Positions 35,741 to 46,186 of a stretch of 64,000 bases of DNA are shown here, one piece after another; position 1 is the stretch's first letter; every line of letters begins with the position of its first letter. The stretch comes from Nocardioides potassii. Its GTDB lineage: Bacteria > Actinomycetota > Actinomycetes > Propionibacteriales > Nocardioidaceae. The translations under genes were made by a program, and so were the position numbers. The stretch is taken from the NCBI RefSeq assembly GCF_021648885.1, contig NZ_JAKJHZ010000006.1:186001-250000 (forward strand), written 5' to 3'. The notes beneath the pieces were generated by a model. That model saw only the letters and a list, made by a program, of their open reading frames with translations. It made no database searches and had not been told where the DNA came from.

Positions 35741-36733
35741 TTACCAGCGGTCGTGCACCTGCTTCCGGATGCGACGGTCGTAGAGGTCGGCGATCGCGTC
35801 GACGAGCTCCTGCGGCAGGGCGCCGACCTCGCCGGCGGCGGCGTTGGATCGCGCCTGGTCGGTGTTGCGGGCGCCGGGGATCACCGTGGTGACGCCGGGC
35901 TGCTGCGCCACCCACGCGATCGCGGCCTGCGCGGGCGTCACGTCGAGGCCGCTGTCGGCGACGAGCCGGGCGAACTCCTGCGCGGCCTCCACGCCGGTGG
36001 CGTAGTCGACGCCGGAGAAGGTCTCACCCACGTCGAAGGCGCTGCCGTCGCGGTTGTAGTTGCGGTGGTCGTCCTCGGCGAACTGGGTGTCGAGGCCGTA
36101 CTTGCCCGACAGCAGGCCGGACGCCAGCGGGACGCGGGCGATGATGCCGACCCCGGCCTCCTCGGCTGCGGGCAGGACGGCGTCGAGGGGCTTCATCCGG
36201 AAGGCGTTGAGGATGATCTGCACGCTCGCGACGTTCGGTCGCGCGATCGCGCTGAGCGCCTGGTCGGCGGTCTCCACGCTGACGCCGTACGCCGCGATGA
36301 CCTGCTCCTCGACCAGCCGGTCGAGGACGTCGTAGGTCGCGTCGTCGTCGATGACCGCGCTCGGCGGGCAGTGCAGCTGGACGAGGTCGATGGTGTCGAC
36401 GCCGAGGTTGCGGCGCGAGCGGTCGAGCCACGTGCGGAAGTTGGCCTCGACGTAGTTGGCCGGCACCTGCCCCTCGCGCCGGCCCATCTTGGTCGCGACG
36501 GTGAAGCCCGCGTCGGCGTGCTCGGCGGCGAAGCGGCCGACGATCTGCTCGCTGCGCCCGTCGCCGTACACGTCGGCGGTGTCGTAGAACGTCACGCCGG
36601 CCTCGGCCGACGCCTCGAGCACGGCGCGGGCGTCGTCCTCGCTGACGTCACCCCAGTCGGCGCCGAGCTGCCACGTGCCGAGGCCGATCACCGAGGCCGA
36701 GAAGGGGGTACGGGGGAAGGGTCGCGTCTCCAT
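35741..36733 (-). CDS. Aldo/keto reductase
   Basis: A 330-residue AKR: VIGLGTWQLGADWG start, FYDTADVYGDGRSEQ with catalytic Asp and Tyr, Lys in VATKMGRR and His in IDLVQLHCPP; the C-terminal NADPH-binding segment is TTVIPGARNTDQARSNAAA. Family AKR11/12-like. The ATG at 36733 is chosen; an in-frame GTG lies nine bases upstream. It follows the epimerase and App1-like genes in one direction. Confidence 0.92.
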   Translation of the reverse strand: METRPFPRTPFSASVIGLGTWQLGADWGDVSEDDARAVLEASAEAGVTFYDTADVYGDGRSEQIVGRFAAEHADAGFTVATKMGRREGQVPANYVEANFRTWLDRSRRNLGVDTIDLVQLHCPPSAVIDDDATYDVLDRLVEEQVIAAYGVSVETADQALSAIARPNVASVQIILNAFRMKPLDAVLPAAEEAGVGIIARVPLASGLLSGKYGLDTQFAEDDHRNYNRDGSAFDVGETFSGVDYATGVEAAQEFARLVADSGLDVTPAQAAIAWVAQQPGVTTVIPGARNTDQARSNAAAGEVGALPQELVDAIADLYDRRIRKQVHDRW

Positions 36734-36763
36734 GCCGCTCACTCTTGCAGGGCGGTCAACGGG

Positions 36764-37666
36764 TCAGGACCGCAGTCCGGACTTGAGCTCGTCCATCGCC
36801 TCGTCCCACGAGACCTGGGGCGACCAGCCCCAGCCCTGTGCCCGGTCGGCGCGGATCGCACCGGTCCACGCCGGCTTGTCGTCCCAGACCGGCTCGACGC
36901 CGAGCGCGTCGCAGACGGTGCCGAGGTAGTCGCGCCACGTCGCCTTCGGTGCGGCCACGTTGACCGGCGTGCAGCCGCCGAGCACCGGGCCGGCCGCCAC
37001 GTCGTCGCGCAGTGGGATCGCACCGGTAGCGAGGTCGGCGGTGATGTCGGCGAGGTCCCTGACGTGCACCCAGGCGGCCGTCGCGTCGGCGACCGCGTGG
37101 CGGCGGGACTCGTCCTCGGCCATGGCGCGCGGCTGGACCGTGTTCCAGACCGACGACTCGCCCGGGCCGAGGATCATCGGCGGGCGCACCAGCACCCGCG
37201 TCGTACCACCGAGCCGGGCCAGCGCCTCGTCGATGTCGCGCTTGATGACGGAGTAGTCGTTCGCGTCGTCGGGGACGTAGTCCGACTCCTCGGTGACGTC
37301 GCCGACCTCAGGCGTGCGGGCGTACACGCCGGCCGTCGAGATGTGCACGACGAGCGGTACGCCGGCGTCGCCCGCCGCGGACGCGATGGTCAGCGTGCCG
37401 TCGAGGCCGATGCGGCGCTGCTCGTCGGCATCGCCGCCGAGCGGGTGGACGGTGGTCACGAGCGCGTCCGACCCGGCCACGACCTGGGCGGCGAACACCG
37501 GGTCGCCGAAGTCGCCGACGTGCTCGTCGACGCCGGTGAGGTCGGGCGCGGTACCGACTCGGCGTACGACCGCGCGCACCGTCGCGCCCCTCTCGCTCAG
37601 CGCGGACACCACGTGGCTGCCCACGAGTCCGTTGGCTCCGGTCACGACGACGATGGGGGAGGTCAT
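36764..37666 (-). CDS. NAD-dependent epimerase/dehydratase family protein (extended SDR)
   Basis: A 300-residue extended SDR with VVVTGANGLVGSHVV, HISTAGVYAR and a YSVIKRD active-site-type motif in place of YxxxK. It probably acts on a sugar nucleotide or related alcohol; the substrate cannot be determined. ATG at 37666 with nothing conserved upstream. Ten bases lie between its start and the PAP2 stop. Confidence 0.85.
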   Translation of the reverse strand: MTSPIVVVTGANGLVGSHVVSALSERGATVRAVVRRVGTAPDLTGVDEHVGDFGDPVFAAQVVAGSDALVTTVHPLGGDADEQRRIGLDGTLTIASAAGDAGVPLVVHISTAGVYARTPEVGDVTEESDYVPDDANDYSVIKRDIDEALARLGGTTRVLVRPPMILGPGESSVWNTVQPRAMAEDESRRHAVADATAAWVHVRDLADITADLATGAIPLRDDVAAGPVLGGCTPVNVAAPKATWRDYLGTVCDALGVEPVWDDKPAWTGAIRADRAQGWGWSPQVSWDEAMDELKSGLRS

Positions 37667-37676
37667 GGGTTCCACA

Positions 37677-38366
37677 CTAGGTCGATGGTTTCGAGGCTTG
37701 CTGCGCTCGCACCTCCACCACCGAGTGCTCGGTCAGCAGCGTCCTGGCGACGACGGCGACCCAGATGGGGGCGAAGACCAGGCTGGTGAGGACGTCGGTG
37801 AGGTGGTGGGCGCCCTCGTAGAGGCGGGAGGGGGCGACGATCACCGGGGCGAGGAAGAGGATCCACGCCCATTTGCGCGACGACGGCATGGTGCGGAAGA
37901 GGTAGATCGCGAGCGCGCAGTAGACGACGATCGCGGTCATCACGTGGCCCGACGGATAGCTGTGGTCGGGCACCAGGCCGGGGTCGAGGATCTTCACGGG
38001 CGGGCGGTCGCGGGTGATCAGCGCCGTGACGATCAGGTAGAGCGCGAGCGTGCCGACGACCAGCACCGTGAAGTAGACGAGCGGCAGCTTGGTCTTCTGC
38101 ACGCGCCAGAGGATGAGGGCCACGACCGCCGCGACGATGACGCCCACGATCGTGTCGGCGACGTGGCTGCCCCACGCGGCGAGGAACTCACCGTCCGGCG
38201 TGCGGTCGGCGGCGATCGACCTCGAGAAGTCGTCGTCCCACGGCTCGATGCTCGACTTCAGCGGGTGGGTGATCAACCAGCCGACGGCGATCACGGCGAG
38301 GGTGAGCACGACCCAGGTGACGGACAGGGTGCGGGCGGCGTGCTTGGTGCGGGTGCTGATCTCCAC
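37677..38366 (-). CDS. PAP2-family membrane phosphatase
   Basis: A 229-residue polytopic protein with the full PAP2 triad of motifs: TALITRDRPPVK, YPSGHVM and SRLYEGAHHLTDVL. It likely dephosphorylates a lipid phosphate or undecaprenyl pyrophosphate at the outer face. GTG start. The last 12 or so residues (VVEVRAQQASKP) are encoded by a half copy of palindrome family A, and the natural end of the protein was probably just before it. Confidence 0.88.
   Translation of the reverse strand: MEISTRTKHAARTLSVTWVVLTLAVIAVGWLITHPLKSSIEPWDDDFSRSIAADRTPDGEFLAAWGSHVADTIVGVIVAAVVALILWRVQKTKLPLVYFTVLVVGTLALYLIVTALITRDRPPVKILDPGLVPDHSYPSGHVMTAIVVYCALAIYLFRTMPSSRKWAWILFLAPVIVAPSRLYEGAHHLTDVLTSLVFAPIWVAVVARTLLTEHSVVEVRAQQASKPST
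37686..37720. repeat. Dispersed palindrome family A, half copy
   Basis: GGTTTCGAGGC (37687-37697) and CTCGCACCTCCACCA (37706-37720) match the right half of the 2532-2618 element with two base differences. The left arm is missing. It is fused to the 3' end of the PAP2 gene. Confidence 0.8.
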
Positions 38367-38521
38367 GGACCGAGGGTGCCAGCAGCGCGCGCCGAGCGGG
38401 AGTCCCCCAGGGGTGAGCCGCGACCGCTCGTCGTACGACACCGACCGCCCGTCGCTCGCCCGCGCCCACCGGGCGACCGCCCCGCGCGGCCCACTCCCCG
38501 ACGTGGCGCGCGCGGTGCCAC

Positions 38522-38537
38522 GGTGACGACGGTCACA
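38522..38537. promoter_or_regulatory. Putative CRP/GlxR box upstream of the acetate genes
   Basis: GGTGACGACGGTCACA matches the consensus TGTGA-N6-TCACA except for the first base, with perfect GTGA/TCAC half-sites. It lies 33 bases before the DUF485 start. A crp gene is present in this window. No expression evidence. Confidence 0.5.
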
Positions 38538-38569
38538 CCTCGGTGACCCCCGCCCGGAAGGATCCTGAC

Positions 38570-38917
38570 GTGACCTCTGACGCTCACGACCAGGCCGCAC
38601 GGCACGACCCCGTCTACGACGAGCTGTCGGCCCGGCCCGAGTTCGCGGAGCTGCGCTCTCGCTACCGCCGCTTCGTCATCCCGGCCACGGTCGCGTTCCT
38701 GGCCTGGTACGCGCTCTACGTCCTGATGTCGATGTTCGCCCACGACTTCATGAGCACCAAGGTCGTCGGCAACATCAACGTCGCCCTCGTCTTCGGCCTG
38801 CTGCAGTTCGCGACGACGTTCATCCTCGCCTTCGTCTACAGCCGCTACAGCAACTCCCGGCTCGACCCGCTGGCCTCGCAGCTCAGCGACTCCTACTACG
38901 ACGGACGGGAGCGCTGA
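38570..38917 (+). CDS. DUF485 membrane protein, ActP partner
   Basis: A 115-residue DUF485 protein with two membrane helices (about 38-58 and 75-97) and the family segments RSRYRRFVIPATVAFLAWYA and NVALVFGLLQFATTFILAF. It corresponds to YjcH, which is made with the acetate symporter ActP and probably assists it. GGAAGG is about seven bases upstream of the GTG. The stop is one base before the symporter ATG. Confidence 0.9.
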   Translation: MTSDAHDQAARHDPVYDELSARPEFAELRSRYRRFVIPATVAFLAWYALYVLMSMFAHDFMSTKVVGNINVALVFGLLQFATTFILAFVYSRYSNSRLDPLASQLSDSYYDGRER

Positions 38918-38918
38918 C

Positions 38919-40553
38919 ATGGAAGGCCACCAGATCCTCACCACGGTGCTGTTCCTCGGTGTCGTCGCCCTCACGGTCGGCATCACCATCTGGGCCAGCC
39001 GCAACTCCAGCGGCGCGGCCGACCACTACGCCGGCGGCCGCGGCTTCTCCGGCTTCCAGAACGGTCTCGCCATCGGCGGCGACTACATGTCGGCGGCGTC
39101 GTTCCTCGGCATCTCGGGCGCCATCGCGCTGTCGGGCTACGACGGCTTCCTCTACTCGATCGGCTTCCTCGTCGCCTGGCTCGTCGCGCTGCTGCTCGTG
39201 GCCGAGGTGCTGCGGAACTCCGGGCGCTACACGATGGCCGACCAGCTCGCCTACCGGATGAAGCAGAAGCCGGTCCGGATGGCGGCCGCGACCTCCACGG
39301 TCGTCGTCTCGATCTTCTACCTGCTCGCCCAGATGGTCGGCGCGGGCGCACTCGTCGCCCTGCTGCTCGGCGTCAGCAGCGACGGGCTCAAGAACCTGAC
39401 GATCTTCTTCGTCGGCGCGCTGATGATCTTCTACGTCACCGTGGGCGGCATGAAGGGCACCACGTGGGTGCAGATCGTCAAGGCCGTCCTCCTGATGGCC
39501 GGCTCGGCGCTCATCGTCGTACTGGTGCTCGCGAAGTTCGGCTTCAACCTGTCCGAGCTCCTCGGCACCGCCGCGCAGAACAGCGGCAAGGGCGGCGCCT
39601 TCCTCGAGCCCGGCCTGAAGTACGGCGTCTCGACCACGTCGAAGATCGACTTCATCTCCCTCGGCATCGCCCTCGTGCTCGGCACGGCCGGCCTGCCGCA
39701 CATCCTGATCCGCTTCTACACGACCCCGACGTCGCGCGACGCGCGCAAGTCGGTGCTGTGGGCGATCGGCCTGATCGGCGTGTTCTACCTCTTCACGCTG
39801 ATCCTGGGCTTCGGTGCGGCCGCGCTGCTGGACAAGGACTCGTACGCCGAGGTGGCCGCGTCGGGCGGCAACCTGGCCTCGCCGCTGCTGGCCGAGGCCG
39901 TCGGAGGCGGGTCGGGCTCGACCGGGGGCGCCGTCCTCCTCGCGGTGATCGCGGCGGTCGCCTTCGCCACGATCCTCGCGGTGGTCGCCGGACTGACGCT
40001 GACGTCGTCGGTGTCGGTGGCTCACGACCTCTACAACTCCGTGTTCAAGAACGGCCAGGCCTCGGAGGCCGAGGAGATCCGGGTGTCCCGGATCGCGGCG
40101 GGCGTCATCGGCCTGATCGCGATCGTGCTGGCGATCCCGGCGCAGAAGCTCAACATCGCGTTCCTGGTCGCGCTCGCCTTCGCGGTCGCCGCGTCGGCCA
40201 ACCTGCCGGCGATCATCTACAACATGTTCTGGCGGCGCTTCAACACCCGCGGCGCGCTCTGGAGCATCTACGGCGGCCTGATCTCGTCCGTCGGCCTGGT
40301 GATCTTCAGCCCGATCGTCAGCGGCAAGGGCGTGGACCCGGTCAGCGGGAAGAACCTCTCGCTGCTGCCGACCAGCATCGACATCTCGTGGTTCCCGCTG
40401 GAGAACCCCGGCATCGTGTCGATCCCGCTCGGCTTCCTCCTCGGATACCTCGGGACCATCTCGTCGAAGGAGCAGTCGGCGGAGGACCGCTACACCGAGC
40501 TCGAGGTCCGCGCCCTCACCGGCGCCGGCGCCGAGCAGGCCAGCAAGCACTGA
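38919..40553 (+). CDS. actP: Cation/acetate symporter ActP (SSS family)
   Basis: A 544-residue sodium:solute symporter with about thirteen helices. The start HYAGGRGFSGFQNGLAIGGDYMSAASFLGI and the later GLPHILIRFYTTP and SVSVAHDLYNSVFK segments are typical of ActP. It imports acetate and other short-chain acids with a cation. Co-transcribed with the DUF485 gene; acetyl-CoA synthetase follows, so uptake and activation are linked. Confidence 0.94.
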   Translation: MEGHQILTTVLFLGVVALTVGITIWASRNSSGAADHYAGGRGFSGFQNGLAIGGDYMSAASFLGISGAIALSGYDGFLYSIGFLVAWLVALLLVAEVLRNSGRYTMADQLAYRMKQKPVRMAAATSTVVVSIFYLLAQMVGAGALVALLLGVSSDGLKNLTIFFVGALMIFYVTVGGMKGTTWVQIVKAVLLMAGSALIVVLVLAKFGFNLSELLGTAAQNSGKGGAFLEPGLKYGVSTTSKIDFISLGIALVLGTAGLPHILIRFYTTPTSRDARKSVLWAIGLIGVFYLFTLILGFGAAALLDKDSYAEVAASGGNLASPLLAEAVGGGSGSTGGAVLLAVIAAVAFATILAVVAGLTLTSSVSVAHDLYNSVFKNGQASEAEEIRVSRIAAGVIGLIAIVLAIPAQKLNIAFLVALAFAVAASANLPAIIYNMFWRRFNTRGALWSIYGGLISSVGLVIFSPIVSGKGVDPVSGKNLSLLPTSIDISWFPLENPGIVSIPLGFLLGYLGTISSKEQSAEDRYTELEVRALTGAGAEQASKH

Positions 40554-40560
40554 ATCCACC

Positions 40561-40653
40561 TCGCTGGTTGAGGTGCGAGCGAAGCGAGCCTCGAAACCAC
40601 ACCCACCTGGTTTCGAGGCTCGTCGCTGGCGCTCCTCGCACCTCAACCAGCGA
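40561..40653. repeat. Dispersed palindrome family A, copy 2
   Basis: TCGCTGGTTGAGGTGCGAG (40561-40579) pairs perfectly with CTCGCACCTCAACCAGCGA (40635-40653), and the inner AGCCTCGAAACCA/TGGTTTCGAGGCT arms pair over 13 bases. It sits between actP and the acetyl-CoA synthetase gene, eight bases after the actP stop. Confidence 0.9.
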
Positions 40654-40694
40654 CGCGAGTACGTTTGAACTTCCGTCGTCCCCAGGAGAGAGCC

Positions 40695-42659
<1,965 letters not shown>

Positions 42660-42671
42660 TCGGCGCGCGGA

Positions 42672-43361
42672 TCAGGCGCGGGTGGTGCGGTCGAGCCACT
42701 CGCGCATGAGCCCCCGCTCGGCCGGGGTGAGGTCGAGTCCGTCGAGGTGCGCGAGCAGGGCGAGCGCAGCGGGCACCGGACCGGGGTCGGGCCGGTCGTC
42801 GCCGGGGTCCGGGGTGACGACAGCGGCGAGCACCGCCTCGCACATCACCTCGACCATGCCGAGGTCGCGCTCCTCGACCGGACGGCTCAGGAGGTCGACG
42901 ACCAGCCCGTTCCCGCTGGCGTGCAGGAGGGTCGTCGCCTGCTCCTGCGGCAGCGCGAGCCGGCCGTGCTCGGCGAGCCGGCGCACCTTGGCGCGCAGGA
43001 CCTCGAGCCCGGCCGCGACCGCCGGGGACGGCGCGCCCGGCCGTGGCGCCATCATCAGCGAGACGAGCGCCGGGTTGGCGAGCCCGAACTCGACCGCCTC
43101 GATCCAGCCCGCCCGAACGTCGGACACGGGGTCGCTGTCCCGGGCGCCGGCGGCACGGCGCGTCTTGTCCGCCACCCAGGTAGCCATGGTGTGCTCGGCG
43201 ACGGCGTCGAGGAGCCCGTCCTTGTCCCCGAAGACGCGGTAGATCGCCGGGGCCTGGACTCCCGCCTCCTGCGCGACCCGGCGGGTGGTGACCGCGTCGA
43301 CCCCCTCGGCGTGGAGCAACCTCGCGGCCACCTCCACCAGAACGTCGCGACGATCGGTCAT
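42672..43361 (-). CDS. TetR-family transcriptional regulator
   Basis: A 229-residue TetR protein with helix-turn-helix VTTRRVAQEAGVQAPAIYRVFGDKDGLLDAV and a unique C-terminal ligand-binding half. It is divergent from the NmrA-like gene and the interval contains two copies of TATC-N3-GATA, so it most likely represses that gene and itself. Ligand unknown. The gene is convergent with acs. Confidence 0.9.
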   Translation of the reverse strand: MTDRRDVLVEVAARLLHAEGVDAVTTRRVAQEAGVQAPAIYRVFGDKDGLLDAVAEHTMATWVADKTRRAAGARDSDPVSDVRAGWIEAVEFGLANPALVSLMMAPRPGAPSPAVAAGLEVLRAKVRRLAEHGRLALPQEQATTLLHASGNGLVVDLLSRPVEERDLGMVEVMCEAVLAAVVTPDPGDDRPDPGPVPAALALLAHLDGLDLTPAERGLMREWLDRTTRA

Positions 43362-43397
43362 GTTTCCAACGATATCGCGTGACCGGTTCCGCTGATG

Positions 43398-43431
43398 TAT
43401 CTTTGATATCGCCAAACCGTTATCATCGATA
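43398..43431. promoter_or_regulatory. Two TATC-N3-GATA palindromes, putative TetR operators
   Basis: TATCTTTGATA at 43398-43408 and TATCATCGATA at 43421-43431 are short inverted repeats 23 bases apart, about two helical turns. They lie between the TetR and NmrA-like starts. A further GATATC occurs at 43371-43376. Confidence 0.5.
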
Positions 43432-43445
43432 TCGAGGAGACATCC

Positions 43446-44315
43446 ATGATCGTCATCACCGGAGCGACCGGCCGCCTCGGCTCCCTGGTAGTCGAGAAGC
43501 TGCTCGCCCGCGTCCCGGCGTCCGAGGTGGGGGTGAGCGTGCGAGACCCGCAAGCGGCCCACCGCCTCGCCGCTATCGGGGTCCGTGTCAGGCGCGGCGA
43601 CTTCACCGCGCCCGAGACGCTCCTGCACTCCTTCGAGGGCGCCGTTCGCGTGCTGGTGGTCTCGGCGCCACTGGTGGGCGCGGAGGCCGTGGAGGCCAAC
43701 ACCGCGGCGATCGACGCCGCGGTGGCGGCGGGCGCGGAGCGCGTGGCCTACACGGGCCACCAGGCGGCCTCACCGACCTCGCTCTTCACGCCCCAGCCGG
43801 TGCACGCCGCCACCCAGGACCACCTCGCTGGGGCCGGCGTGCCCTTCACCGCACTGCGCAACGGCTTCTACGCCAGCACCGTCCCGATGCTCGTGGCGGA
43901 CGCCCTCGAGACCGGTGAGCTTCGGGCGCCTGCCGACGGGCCGGTGTCGTGGACCGACCACGGCGACCTCGCCGAGGCGGCGGTCGCTGCACTCCTCGGT
44001 GACCCGCGGCTCGACGGCGTCACCGCTCCCCTCACGGCCCAGCGCGCGTTCGACTTGACCGAGGTCGCCGCCCTCCTGTCGGAGATGACCGGGCGAGCGG
44101 TCGAGCGCCGCGTCGTCGACGACGAGGAGTGGGTCGCCACCCAGGTCGCCGCGGGCACACCGGAGGGGCGGGCGCGGTTCGCCCTCACGATGCACCTCGC
44201 CTCGCGTGCCGGCGAGTTCGACATCACCGACCCGTTGCTCGGCGAGGTGCTGGAGCGGCCGACGACCCCGCTGCGCGAGGTGCTGGCACGAGAGGTTCTC
44301 GGGCAGGCTCACTAG
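43446..44315 (+). CDS. NmrA/QorB-like NAD(P)H-binding oxidoreductase
   Basis: A 289-residue atypical SDR with an N-terminal MIVITGATGRLGSLVVEKLL Rossmann motif and no YxxxK catalytic pair, like NmrA and QorB-type NAD(P)H:quinone reductases. GAGGAG lies seven bases upstream of the ATG. It is divergent from the TetR gene, suggesting inducible control by a quinone or electrophile. Nine bases separate its end from the MTA phosphorylase gene. Confidence 0.87.
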   Translation: MIVITGATGRLGSLVVEKLLARVPASEVGVSVRDPQAAHRLAAIGVRVRRGDFTAPETLLHSFEGAVRVLVVSAPLVGAEAVEANTAAIDAAVAAGAERVAYTGHQAASPTSLFTPQPVHAATQDHLAGAGVPFTALRNGFYASTVPMLVADALETGELRAPADGPVSWTDHGDLAEAAVAALLGDPRLDGVTAPLTAQRAFDLTEVAALLSEMTGRAVERRVVDDEEWVATQVAAGTPEGRARFALTMHLASRAGEFDITDPLLGEVLERPTTPLREVLAREVLGQAH

Positions 44316-44324
44316 GGTGGCCGG

Positions 44325-45140
44325 GTGCCTGACTCCCCACGCGCGGACGTCGCCGTCATCGGCGGCACCGGCTTCTACTCCTTCCTCTCCGACGCCGTCG
44401 AGCACCGTGTCGAGACGCCGTACGGCGACCCGTCGGCGCCCGTCTCGATCGGCGAGGTCGCCGGACGCCGGGTCGCCTTCCTTCCTCGGCACGGCCAGCA
44501 CCATGAGTTCCCGCCGCACGCCATCCCCTACCGGGCCAACGCGTGGGCCCTGCGCTCGCTCGGCGTGCGCCAGGTGCTGGCGCCGTGCGCCGTGGGCGGA
44601 CTGCGGGACACGGTGGCCCCGGGCGACCTCGTCGTACCGGACCAGCTCGTCGACCGCACCCACCGCCGCATCGGGTCGTACGTCGAGTCGGGCGCGGTCC
44701 ACCTGCCGTTCGCCGACCCCTACTGCCCGGGCGTCTCGCGCGCGCTGTCGGCCGCCGGCGCCGACATCCACGACGGCGGCACCATGGTCGTCATCGAGGG
44801 GCCGCGGTTCTCCACCCGCGCAGAGTCCCGGCACTACGCCGACCAGGGCTGGGACCTCATCAACATGACCGGCGCCCCCGAGGCGCAGCTCGCCCGCGAG
44901 ATGGGCCAGTGCTACGCCTCGCTCGCGCTCGTCACCGACATGGACGCCGGCGCCGAGTCGGGCGACGGGGTCGGCCAGGACGAGGTCTTCGCGCTCTTCA
45001 GGCAGAACCTCGACCGGCTCACCGGCCTCCTCGCCGCCGCCATCGAGGGGCTCCCCGACCCGGCCGGCTGCACGTGCGCGACGTGGTCGGACGGCATCGA
45101 GCTGACCTACGAGGTCCCTGGGATCGAGCTCCGCCCGTGA
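44325..45140 (+). CDS. mtnP: S-methyl-5'-thioadenosine phosphorylase
   Basis: A 271-residue phosphorylase of the MTAP/PNP family: VAVIGGTGFYSF, PRHGQHHEFPPHAIPYRAN, VVIEGPRFSTRAESR and LINMTGAPEAQLAREMG. It cleaves MTA to adenine and methylthioribose-1-phosphate for methionine salvage and polyamine metabolism. GTG start. The stop overlaps the next gene's GTG by four bases. Confidence 0.95.
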   Translation: MPDSPRADVAVIGGTGFYSFLSDAVEHRVETPYGDPSAPVSIGEVAGRRVAFLPRHGQHHEFPPHAIPYRANAWALRSLGVRQVLAPCAVGGLRDTVAPGDLVVPDQLVDRTHRRIGSYVESGAVHLPFADPYCPGVSRALSAAGADIHDGGTMVVIEGPRFSTRAESRHYADQGWDLINMTGAPEAQLAREMGQCYASLALVTDMDAGAESGDGVGQDEVFALFRQNLDRLTGLLAAAIEGLPDPAGCTCATWSDGIELTYEVPGIELRP

Positions 45141-46186
45141 AGGTGCTGCTCACCGGGTCGGCCGGCTTCATCGGGTCCGCGATCGCCCGGCGGCTCGAGG
45201 GCGAGGGGCACGAGGTGGTCGGCGTCGACCTGATGTTGTCCTCGGCGCACGGGTCGAGCGAGCCGCCGGAGGGCACGCTCCAGCTCGACGTGCGCGACGC
45301 GGGCTCGGACGAGTGGGCCGAGGCCCTGCGGGGTGTCGACGCGGTCTGCCACCAGGCGGCACTCGTCGGGGCCGGCGTGCGGGTCGCGGACCTTCCGGAC
45401 TACGCCTCGCAAAACGACCTCGGCACGGCCGCCCTGCTGGCCGCGATGCACGAGGCGGGGGTCGACCGACTGGTCCTCGCGAGCTCGATGGTCGTCTACG
45501 GCGAGGGTTGCTACGCCTGCTCCGAGCACGGGCCGCAGCTGCCGCCCCCGCGGCCGGTCGCGGCGATGGAGGCGGGCGACTTCGAGAACCGCTGCCCGGC
45601 CTGCGGCCAGGCGCTCGACTGGGAGCTGGTGCCGGAGGACGCGCGGCTCGACCCTCGCAGCAGCTATGCCGCGAGCAAGCTCGCCCAGGAGCACTACGCC
45701 TCGTCGTGGGTGCGCCAGGCCGGAGCGGCCGCCATCGCCCTGCGCTACCACAACGTCTACGGCCCGATGATGCCGCGCGACACCCCCTACAGCGGCGTCG
45801 CGGCGATGTTCCGCTCGTCGCTCGAGCGCGGCGAGGCGCCGCAGGTCTACGAGGACGGCGCGCAGGTGCGCGACTTCGTCCACGTCGACGACGTCGCCCG
45901 CGCCAACGTCCTCGCGCTCGAGGCGGTCGTCGCCGGCGGTACGCCGCGCTGGTCGGCGTACAACGTCTGCTCCGGCCAGCCGGTCACGATCCTCGACGTC
46001 GCCACCCGGGTCGCCGAGGGAACCGGCTGCGACATCGCGCCGCAGGTCACCGGCGGCTTCCGGCCCGGCGACGTCCGCCACGTCGTCGCCTCGCCGGCCC
46101 TGGCCGCGGCCGAGCTCGGCTTCACCGCGTCGGTCTCGCCGGAGGAAGGCCTGCGGGCGTTCGCGACGGCACCGCTGCGGACCTGA
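45137..46186 (+). CDS. dTDP-rhamnose 4-epimerase-like NAD-dependent epimerase with zinc-ribbon-like insert
   Basis: A 349-residue extended SDR (VLLTGSAGFIGSAIARRL; YAASKLAQEHYAS active site). Between strands 4 and the active site, around residues 125-160, an insertion carries CYACSEHG and CPACGQALD, a CX2C...CX2C pair that could bind zinc. This insertion is known in dTDP-L-rhamnose 4-epimerase-type enzymes of high-GC bacteria. GTG start overlapping the mtnP stop. It abuts the convergent membrane protein gene with no gap. Confidence 0.88.
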   Translation: MKVLLTGSAGFIGSAIARRLEGEGHEVVGVDLMLSSAHGSSEPPEGTLQLDVRDAGSDEWAEALRGVDAVCHQAALVGAGVRVADLPDYASQNDLGTAALLAAMHEAGVDRLVLASSMVVYGEGCYACSEHGPQLPPPRPVAAMEAGDFENRCPACGQALDWELVPEDARLDPRSSYAASKLAQEHYASSWVRQAGAAAIALRYHNVYGPMMPRDTPYSGVAAMFRSSLERGEAPQVYEDGAQVRDFVHVDDVARANVLALEAVVAGGTPRWSAYNVCSGQPVTILDVATRVAEGTGCDIAPQVTGGFRPGDVRHVVASPALAAAELGFTASVSPEEGLRAFATAPLRT

